From positions 58,072,637-58,136,636 of the forward strand of contig CM068585.1 in NCBI GenBank assembly GCA_035048485.1: 64,000 nt of DNA, given 5' to 3'. The translations under genes and the position numbers were made by a program. The first letter of the stretch is position 1. Each line of letters starts with the position of its first letter. This DNA is from Pteria penguin (lineage: Eukaryota > Mollusca > Bivalvia > Pterioida > Pteriidae). Below, piece after piece: positions 24,201-36,200 of this stretch. The notes below the pieces were generated by a model. The model saw nothing but the letters and a program-made list of their open reading frames with translations. It ran no database searches and was not told where the DNA came from.

Positions 24201-27200
24201 TAGCCATACAGAATACAAGTTACTGACCTGCTATTTATAGAGTACAATGTATACAAATAGAATCGATTCTAGCCATACAGAATACAAGTTACCTATTCCC
24301 ACCCAGTCTTTGTCTTGTGACCTGTTGACTTCTAGTTGACGATATACAGCCTGCTGGTCCTCGTACCCAAACTGAGCGGTCAAAGCTTCCTTGATGTCTT
24401 GCTACAATCATACAAAACCACATACAGACTCATATCATGGCTCTGAATGCTACATACAGACTAACCATGGCTCTGAATGCTACATACAGACTAATATCAT
24501 GACTCTGAATGCTACATACAGACTAACCATGGCTCTGAATGCTACATACAGACTAACCATGGCTCTGAATGCTTCATACAGACTATTATCATGGCAATGG
24601 ATGCTACATACAGACTCATACCATGGCTTTGAATGCTACATACAGACTAACCATGGCTCTGAATGCTACATACACTCATATCATGGCTCTGAATGCTACA
24701 TACAGACTAACCATGGCTCTGAATGCTACATACAGACTCATATCATGGCTCTGAATGCTACATACAGACTAACCATGGCTCTGAATGCTACATACACTCA
24801 TATCATGGCTCTGAATGCTACATACAGACTAACCATGGCTCTGAATGCTACATACAGACTAACCATGGCTCTGAATGCTACATACAGACTAACCATGGCT
24901 CTGAATGCTACATACAGACTAACCATGGCTCTGAATGCTACATACAGACTCATATCATGGCTCTGAATGCTACATACAGACTAACCATGGCTCTGAATGC
25001 TACATACAGACTCATATCATGGCTCTGAATGCTACATACAGACTCATATCATGGCTCTGAATGCTACATACAGACTAACCATGGCTCTGAATGCTACATA
25101 CAGACTAATATCATGACTCTGAATGCTACATACAGACTAACCATGGCTCTGAATGCTACATACAGACTATCCATGGCTCTGAATGCTACATACAGACTAA
25201 CCATGGCTCTGAATGCTACATACAGACTATCCATAGCTCTGAATGCTACATACAGACTAACCATGGCTCTGAATGCTACATACAGACTAACCATGGCTCT
25301 GAATGCTACATACAGACTAACCATGGCTCTGAATGCTACATACATACTAATATCATGGCTCTGAATGCTACATACAGACTAACCATGGCTCTGAATGCTA
25401 CATACATACTAATATCATGACTCTGAATGCTACATACAGACTAACCATGGCTCTGAATGCTACATACAGACTAACCATGGCTCTGAATGCTACATACAGA
25501 CTCATATCATGACTCTGAATGCTACATACAGACTAACCATGGCTCTGAATGCTACATACAGACTAATATCATGGCTGTGAATGCTACATTGTATTTAAAA
25601 GTAAAAGAGACAACAAATCAGAAACAACAAAGTGGAGGTAGCCTTTAGCATACCAATATGGTATCTAGAGTTATCGACACTGACCATGAAGAGAATGCGC
25701 CTAGTTATCAGTGTATATTTTATCATAAGTTTTTCCATGGCTATTTAATATAATACTGCTTATGAAATGATTCTGTTAAAAATGTGCATGAAATCTCTAA
25801 CAATAACTGTAAATGAACAAGAGTTGTCAAAAGACAACAGAGCTCACCAGTAGCAACCAAATTTATATAGCAAATATTTATGTAAGTAGGTCAATCATGA
25901 AGGTCAAAACAAAAAATTTTGATACGTGATGAAAGGTCTTGTCACAAGGAATACACACATGAAATATTTAAGCCCTATCTCTCACTGTTCATAACTTATG
26001 ATCAAGGTAAAACTTCAAGGTCAAGGTCATAAGGTTAAAAATAATGGTACTCAATGAAAGAGCTTGGCATAAGGAATACATGCGTGAAATATCAAAGCCC
26101 TGTCTCTAATGGTTCTAAAGTTATGATCCAGGTTAAAGTTTTTGTCTAAGTAGGTCAATCTTTTAGTTCAAAGTCATAATGCAAAAAAAAAAATTAATAT
26201 GTAATGAAAGATATTATCACAAGGAATACACACATGAGATATTTAAGCCTTATCTTTTATTGTTCATAAGTTGTGACCAAGATTAAAGTTTTTAAAAATT
26301 AGGTCAAACTTCAAGGTCAAGGTCACAAGGTAAAAGGTTTTGGTACCTGATAAAAAGTCTTGGCACAAGGAATACACATATGAAACATTAAAGCCCATGA
26401 AAAAAAGTGTCTCTAATGGTTCTAAAGTTGTAATCCAGGTAAAAGTTTTTGTCTACAGATGACGACGCCAGGGGTGTGACAACAGCTCTCCAGACATTCG
26501 TCCCAGCGAGGTAAAAATATATGAAAAATCATGAAAAAAATTTAATTTTCATATACTTTTTTTTTGAGAAAAAATATCAAAATTCTATTACCTCTGTTGC
26601 TTTCTCTACATACACAGCAGGAAACCACCCGATTTGATTTGTACTGTCTTTTTTGCCTTTCATCCAGCCATTTCTTTCCTTAACTATACCAGTGACTATC
26701 TCTCCCACCTCCAAGGACATTTCATCCTCACCATTACGGGAATAGTGATACAGCACACAGAACTTGGTACCATCTATAACCAAATATATGTGTGGTTATA
26801 TACAATAAATAGATTCACTCAAACAATATTATTATTTGCTGAGATACCGGGGGTATGTGATATTTCTACTGACTTGACAATGGCTATAGCTATGTGATTT
26901 GATAGTGGCTGTGACTTTTTTGACAATGAGTAGTGATGTGAACAGACATTACATGTGATTTATTGACAATGACTTGCTATATGATTTGACACTATTCATT
27001 GATCCTTTGACAATGACTAGCTAGTGATGTATTTAGATATTACTCATTGGCAGTGACAAGCCATGTGATTTGACATTTCTTATGACTTACTGACAGTGAC
27101 TACAGCCATGCAGTTTGATATTGCTTGAGATTTATTAACAATGACTAGCCATGTATCTTGATTTGACATATTCAATACTTGTTGACACGGAGTAGTTATA

Positions 27201-30200
27201 TGTGATTTGGTATTTCTTGTGATAATACACGTACTGCCTATGACTTACTAATATTTTGTTGGTTTCGTGTAGATGATACAATGCTATAAGGTGATGATAC
27301 ACTCTCCTCATTTGGAAGGTGTGGTATTGACACTTCTTTTCCAAGCGCCTGTTAACACATTTTTAATCTATTATCAGATATGGCAAAATTATAATTAGAC
27401 ACTATAGTTTTATATATCTGTACACAATAAGTCACTAAGAAATTATGATCGAGAAATATTGAACTTCACCCCATTTATGCTGTAAATATCAGTAAATATT
27501 CAGACCCTGCTTTGTAAATGAAAGGACCCTCTGTTACTACTGGCTTCCTTGTATACTGGTGTTGTTGATCTTCGTGCAGATTCTTTAGAGATAAGGAAGG
27601 AGCTAATAGAAGCATGTTCGCTGGAGGGAGGAGAGCAGCCTGATTCCTCTTCTATTTCTATTCTCAATGTAGGCTTCTTCTCTGAAACAATTGAAGAATA
27701 AGCCAATATAATAGATACTACGGCTGTCATGAAAGAAATAAGCCAATATAATAGAGACTACGGCTGTCACGAAAGAAATAAGCCAATATTATGGAGACTA
27801 CGGCTGTCATGAAAGAAATAAGCCAATATAATGGAGACTACGGCTGTCATGAAAGAAATAAGCCAATATAATGGAGACTACGGCTGTCATGAAAGAAATA
27901 AGCCAATATAATGGAGACTACGGCTGTCATGAAAGAAATAAGCCAATATAATGGAGACTACGGCTGTCATGAAAGAAATAAGCCAATATAATGGAGACTA
28001 CGGCTGTCATAAAAGAAATAAACCGATACTACGGCTGTCATGAAAGAAATAAGCCAATATAATAGAGACTACGGCTGTCATGAAAGAAATAAGCCAATAT
28101 AATAGAGACTACGGCTGTCATGACAGAAATAAGCCAATATAATGGAGACTACGGCTGTCATGAAAGAAATAAGCCAATATAATGGAGACTACGGCTGTCA
28201 TGAAAGAAATAAGCCGATACTACGGCTGTCATGAAAGAAATAAGCCGATACTACGGCTGTCATGAAAGAAATAAGCCAATATAATAGAGACTACGGCTGT
28301 CATGAAAGAAATAAGCCAATATAATGGAGACTACGGCTGTCATGAAAGAAATAAGCCAATATAATGGAGACTACGGCTGTCATGAAAGAAATAAGCCGAT
28401 ACTACGGCTGTCATGAAAGAAATAAGCCAATATAATAGAGACTACGGCTGTCATGAAAGAAATAAGCCAATATAATGGAGACTACGGCTGTCATGAAAGA
28501 AATAAGCCAATATAATGGAGACTACGGCTGTCATGAAAGAAATAAGCCGATACTACGGCTGTCATGAAAGAAATAAGCCAATATAATGGAGACTACGGCT
28601 GTCATGAAAGAAATAAGCCAATATAATATAGACTACGGCTGTCATGAAAGAAATAAGCCAATATAATGGAGACTACGGCTGTCATGAAAGAAATAAGCCG
28701 ATACTACGGCTGTCATGAAAGAAATAAGCCAATATAATAGAGACTACGGCTGTCATGAAAGAAATAAGCCAATATAATAGAGACTACGGCTGTCATGAAA
28801 GAAATAAGCCAATATAATAGAGACTACGGCTGTCATGAAAGAAATAAGCCAATAGTAGATATTATGATGGCTTTCATGAAGAAAGTTTGTATACAAGGTA
28901 CACTCTATAATGTGATACTGGTACTTATGACAGACTTTATATGTACACAAGACATGACCTTTATCATTAATCAATGGAATTGGGTTAGGGTTAGGGTTGG
29001 GTCCTGAACAACCATTCTGTGAAATATTATTCAGATCTAAGCTAGGGGTAAAAATTTAAAGACACTTATGTGGATTTTTCATGGGATATGATCTTTATCA
29101 TTGATCATTAAGTTATTGTTGTTGTAAACTCGAACCACTGCACTTAACATAAAGCTGTGATTTTTTTGCATATTTTAAAGTATCAGTTACTGTACAATGC
29201 TATTAATCTCTGCATGTAGTTTCCTGCTCTATTAATCTCTACATGTAGTTTCCTGCTCAAATCTTGTCGACAAAATCTTCAACAGTGCTGAGAACCTGAC
29301 ACACAAAAACAACACACAGGCTTACACACCATAGGCGGATCTAGAAATTTTTGAAAGAGGGGTTGCAGCCTCCCATGATTAATATTTTGCACTATTTCGT
29401 GTGGAGAGGAGGCTGCAGTCCTAAAAATGACCAAAAGTGACTATGAAAGGGGTTAAGATAGGGATTTTACAAATAAAACCTACCAATGACAGTGGGTTTT
29501 ACAGGATAAACCTACCATTAATAGTGGGTTTTACAGGTTAAACCTACCAACGACAGTGGGTTTTACAGGTTGAACCTACCAATGATATAGGGTTTACTGG
29601 TTGACCTACCAATGATATGGGGTTTTACAGGTTAGACCTACCAATGATATGGGGTTTTACAGGTTAGACCTACCAATGATATGGGGTTTTACAGGTTAGA
29701 CCTACCAATGATATGGGGTTTTACAGGTTAGACCTACCAATGATATGGGGTTTTACAGGTTAGACCTACTAATGATAGTGGGTTTTATAGGTTAATCCTA
29801 ACAATGACAGGGGATTTTACATCTTTTTACATTGAACTTACCAATGATATGGGTTTTTACAAGTTAAACCTACCAATGATAGGGGTTTTACAAGTTAAAC
29901 CTACCAATGGTATGGGGTTTTACAATTTAAACCTACATGTACCAATGATATGGAGTTTTGCAAGGTAAACCTACCAATGATATGGAGTTTTACAAGTTAA
30001 ACCTACCAATCATAGGGGGTTTTACAGGTTTTACATAACTCCCAGGAAACCATCCTTCTCGTTCTTTAACCCTGCCTTTCCACCAGCCATTGGCATCCTG
30101 TTCTGTAACAATAACAACGTCATCTTTCTCAAGGTCAACTTGTCCTAAATTCTCCTGCGCTTGGTACGGATACATGACTTTGTATTTCTCTTCATCTTCT

Positions 30201-33200
30201 GCAGGAAAATATATGTACATTTAAATAACCTCTCTACAAGAAGAAAATCAATTGTCCGGAATTGGACACAAGAAGTAATCAGTCAGGCACCGCTATAATA
30301 TAAGGTAAGATTATCTCGCTACACCACACATACACCGTAATCTGATGAAATAACTTCCCTTGGTGCCGCCACCATCTTACAAGGCGTCACTGCAACCAAT
30401 ATAATTATACCTCTACAACAACCCGCCATGTATTGCTACACCAGACTGGTGCCGTCATCTGATGAAGTAACCTCCCTTGGTGCCGCCACAATCTTACAAG
30501 GCGTCACTGCAACCTCTATATACCTCTACAACAACACGCCATGTATTGCTACACCAGAACTGGTGCCGTCATCTGACGAAGTAACCTCCCCTGGTGCCGC
30601 CACAATCTTACCAGGCGTCACTACGTGTACGTGTACCACTGTAACAACACGCCATGTATTGCTACACCAGACTGGTGCCGCCATCTGACGAAGTAACCTC
30701 CCATGGTGCCGCCACCATCTTACAAAGCGTCATTACGTGTATGTGTACCACTACAACATGTAATGTAAGGCTGCACCAGACTGGTGCCACCATTAAGGAC
30801 AAATATGTTTGTGTGTAGCATTTATTACTGACGTACACATGAACAAATAATTTGTTTTAGCAAAGTGAATACGTATGTAGCATTCTTATCAAGATTGTCT
30901 ATAAACTTGATAAATCATGTGACTGTGAACAGTGATATCTTGCAGTTTACACCCACACGTTCTCACGCTCCATACAACATCTGTCTTCCTCATCAATGAT
31001 AAGCTGGGAAGTATACAACATCAGCCCTCTTACAGCATCTCTAAATAATGTGATGACATAAGTAATAGGACATGTAGAACCAAGAAATCGAAAACGGAAA
31101 CAAACTCCCCAATTAATATAGGAAAGTTTGGCCTTGGCATGTGCCATCTCGTAAAGAATACGTCATCAAAAAGGAATCGATAGGGTTATTTTACCATGTA
31201 TTTTATTTCCTCTGATACAATAAAAAATCTTGAACTGTTGATTCAGTATATGTTTACATCATAAATAGAAGATAATGTATTCGATTGTGCGAGCGTTCAT
31301 TTTTTATCTTCATTTCCTGGTGCTTAACTAGTTACATGCATCTAATGAAACATTTCATTTACTTGTTACAGGAAGGGAGGAACTTTTTAAGCCATAACTT
31401 GTTTATCTGAAATAGACCGATCATATCTTTCAAGTATACAATAATCACTGCTTTATCTTACAAATATGAAGATTGTCAACACGCTAGATCGTGATTACCG
31501 ATTCATCGGCTTTTATACACACCATTCTCTGGTTCTCCAGTGGGACAGAAAATGTGACCAAATTCAGAACAATGGATTTGGTAGCTAACTAAAATACATG
31601 ACCGGAATGAGTATTTGCGATCTTACGTATTGGATATTTGTCCCCATCTTCTCAACACATGATTTGTCCCCAATTCCAACAATTGGTAAAAAGTATGGAA
31701 AGATTGTAAAATTAGCTGTTTTGTAAAATCGTCTCTTTAATGTCACCTTGACCTTGACTAAATGTTACTGGTGTAAAGTATACTGAGACAGTAAACACAG
31801 GGACTGACAGAGAAATAATTAAGGTAAACCCTGGTTCTCACTCATGTCTGCTTATATAGGGTATGACATAAAACCCCATAAAACCAACATAACGGAAACT
31901 GGTCCTGCGCACAAAGAATATTGTAATGTGTAAGTGACCTTGACCTTGTTGACACGACGATACAGCAATATAAACCACAATCGTGGTGTTACTTCTTGTT
32001 TCAATATTATACCTAAGATTGTAATGTTCATGAATGTGAAAAAGTGGTGCTAAGGACTTGACCATGGGATAAGGTCACGGTACAACCTCGAGCTGCGATC
32101 AGTACACATGTCACGTTTGGCAGAGTTCAAAAGGTATAAAGAAAGTTCAGCTGACAACTAACATAGCAAAGATAAGTCGTGCATAACATACAAATGAAGT
32201 TTAAATATGAACTGTTAAGTCATACATTGTAACTGAACAAAAGAAACAAGATAACTGCCAAGATTACTGACAATCGTCATAGTTACCTGCATTCTGTTGT
32301 TTACCATTGATTGAAGTCAAGTGACAGAACACCTGGACACCGTATGAAGATTTAGCTTCAAGTTCAAGTTCTTTTTCAATATTATGAACATCGAGCATCA
32401 TCAGATGTCCGATTCAGAAATTTTCAAACTAAGAGCATCGCTACGAATCAATCTGATTAAAACCACTGAGAATTGGACAAATAGGGAGGCGGAATAAAGA
32501 TACGGGTTTAATCAGACTGGACCACGAATGCTTTACATAAGACATCATGAAAGGCAAATTTCAAATACCCTCTACGTATAAGAAAATAACGATGTTTTGT
32601 TTCGTATCTTATATGATGTTTGTTAGCAATCTTGTCAAAATAACTTCAACAAAACCAAACTGAGGCTGATAACAGAAACTACTACCTTGATCTAGAAATC
32701 GGACAGTCGGTTTATAAGTAGTCCTATAGTAGCCAAATGCTGCAAAATCTGAAACACGTTAATTATTCAATAGTGCTTCGTACACTTGTACTGCGAAAAA
32801 TTATCGAAACCCTCTTTTGCTGGGTCAACATCCATGCATAAATTAAGGCAAACAAATGCATATTCTTCCTTATTTGAACAATTTAGTTAAGTGCGTGAAG
32901 CGACAAATAATGTGAACAAAGCAAACTTTCTGACAGCGCAATGGTCAGACGCTACAGACGGAAACTCCTGTATTTTTCTGACTGGGAGGGTTATCAAGTG
33001 TATATACTGAACCGTTGAATAATGGTTATTAATAAACGTGCTGTAAATAGATAAACATGCTATAAATAGATAAACATGCTATAAATAGATAACTCGACAA
33101 TTTCATCTCTACATCGAACCCGTTATTTGGATCCACTCTGACCAATCAAATCACACACCTCTTTCAGTCGCGTGCTTGAAAACAAAATCGAGGCGAAGAA

Positions 33201-36200
33201 TGACAAGGTGATCCGAATTTACAATTATGTTTTGAACATTGACATTCGGAACAACCTCGCCCTTTACTTGTACCTACGTAAAAAGACTCGGACGTCACTC
33301 GGCGGAATGACTTACATCGATTCCATGCATCAATCGGTTTCCGGCATTGTACTCAGTAATATATCAGCGATGTAAAATGTAATCCAGTACACAATCTATG
33401 TCATGTATGTCAATGAAAGTAATGAAAGCTGCAACAGTTCGGGATTAATGTATAATTTAAGTCCGTTGAATTGTGAAAGTCTTCTACCGTCTTCATTACA
33501 CGCCAAGCACTGACCTATTTGTCTGGTACACATGCGAGCGTCTATAACTACAGGAACTATTTTTAAATAATGGCTACGAGTGACGTCCGAGCTTTTTTAC
33601 GAAAGGAAAAGGTCGAAGATGTCCGAATGGAACATTGAGTTTTAAAAGCACGATCCCAAGCCCAGCCTCTGAAATAGGAAGAGGCCTACATCTATTCCGA
33701 TGCATAGTTCTATCTTTTCTATAAAAAGTGAATTTGATATCATAACCTCTTCACAATTACTTCATTCTTTTGTCGTCGCATGGGTTTCTTCCCTGGGACA
33801 AAGTGGCATATAAATAGCTATAAAGGAATTACATAGATGCACAATATATGCACCGTATCAAAATACTTGAAAAAAAAGGCAAATAGAAAATATGTTCAAA
33901 ATAAATTCTGATTAGACAACTGCATATCAGTTGTAGGTATAATCTATAATTCTTCATGCCTACGCTGATCCTGGGCAGAAACTGAATATGCGAAAGAAAA
34001 GGAATAGACGGATAATGAACAATCGGTTACCCCAGCTGTGGTTCAGGTGAACAATATATTCCTGTAAAATGAACAATAAATTATGTTATAAGGTATGTAT
34101 ATTTACTGACCACTGTGCGCACTGATTGGCTGACTGTCTTTGACCTCTGTCACGTGATCTAGACTGGTTATCACATCTCTCCTCGGCATCCACAAATCAG
34201 CCACGTGTACCTTGTCCTCATCCTGACACAAAATATTCAAAAACAAAACTTCTTCAGATCATGTGGTTGATCAAGCATATATACAATTGTCTGGAACATT
34301 ATCACATAGTAATATATAGACGTACTGAACTTTGCAACACAACATTCCTAACATTATGAAGTAGGCTACAACACATGACTGGCTGCAACAGATCCTGTCA
34401 CACTATGCGTACTTGGACCCCGACTGCGCTACGACCTAGAATTTACCAGAAGTCTGGGAGATCTGATTTGGATGGCGACGATTTGCCCTAGGTACAGCAA
34501 TACATGTACTACATCTGAACTGGGACCAAACTACGAATTTTAACGTTTAAGCTACGATTTATTCTGATTATTATCAAACTCTACTGCGACTGATTACGAT
34601 TAACTGAGACTAAACTGCGACGCTTCTACGACTTGTACTGATAAATTCAAACTCCGCTCTGATTGACTACGATTAACTAAGACTAAACTGCGATGCTTCT
34701 ACGACTTACCCCGATTAACCCAAACTCCACTGCGACTGACTACGATTAACTAAGATTAAACTGCGACGCTTCTACGACTTGTCCCGATAAATCCAACGCC
34801 TCTACGACTGACTATGATTAACTAAGACTAAAATTCCACGCTTCTACGACTTGTATCGATTAATTCAAACTCCACTGCGACTGACTACGCCACGATAAAC
34901 TAAGACTAAACTGTGACGCTTCTACGACTTGTACCGATAAACCTAAACTCCGCTATAACTGACTACGATACTAAAATGCGACGCTTCTACGACTTGTACC
35001 GATAAATCTAAACCCCGCTAAGACGATTAACTAAGACTAAACTGCGACGCTTCTACGACTTGTATCGATCCAAACTCCACTGCCACTGACTACGCCACGA
35101 TAAACTAAGACTATAGTGCGACGCCTCTACCACTTGTCCCGATAAATCCAAACTCCGCTACGACTGACTACAATTAACTAAATTGCGATGCCCCTTCTTG
35201 TCCAAATAAATCCCAACTCTGCTACGACTGCCTGCGACTAACCAAGACTAAACTGCCACGCCTCCAAATAAGCCTAATTCCGCTACGACTGACTGTGAAT
35301 AACAAAGGGACAGGATAAGCGTAATGACTAAGCGCTCGGCTTGAGGTGCAGATGATCCGGGTTCGATTCTCAATTGAGCCACTATGTTTAATGTAGAAGT
35401 TGGTAACCTCCTGCTTCCGTGTCACGATATAATTGAGAAACTGTTGAAAGCGACGAGAAACATCCACCAAGCAACCGACCAATAACAATCAATACAACCC
35501 GACGAGAAACATCCACCAAGCAACCGACCAATAACAACCAACACAACACGACGAGAAACATCCACCAAGCAAACGACCAATAACAACCAACACAACACCA
35601 CGAGAAACATCCACCAAGCAACCGACCAATAACAATCAACACAAAGCGATGAGAAACATCCACCAAGCAACCGACCAATAACAATCAATACAACACGGCG
35701 AGAAACATCCACCAAGCAACCGACCAATAACAATCAACACAAAGCGACGAGAAACATCCACCAAGCAACCGACCAATAACAACCAACACAAAGCGACGAG
35801 AAACATCCACCAAGCAACCGACCAATAACAGTCAATACAACACGGCGAGAAACATCCACCAAGCAACCGACCAATAACAATCAACACAAAGCGACGAGAA
35901 ACATCCACCAAGCAACCGACCAATAACAACCAACACAACACGAGAAACATCCACCAAGCAACCGACCAATAACAACCAACACAACACCACGAGAAACATC
36001 CACCAAGCAACCGACCAATAACAATCAACACAAAGCGACGAGAAACATCCACCAAGCAACCGACCAATAACAATCAACACAAAGCGACGAGAAACATCCA
36101 CCAAGCAACCGACCAATAACAATCAACACAACACGAGAAACATCCACCAAGCAACCGACCAATAACAACCAACACAACACCACGAGAAACATCCACCAAG

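Noticed and set aside
24391..25364. ORFs of 83-191 codons in the 30-bp array
   Set aside because: Repeat artefact: the unit length is divisible by three, and it lies within an intron.
27690..28855. Regularly spaced repeats resembling a CRISPR array
   Set aside because: The units are contiguous without unique spacers and lie in a eukaryotic intron.
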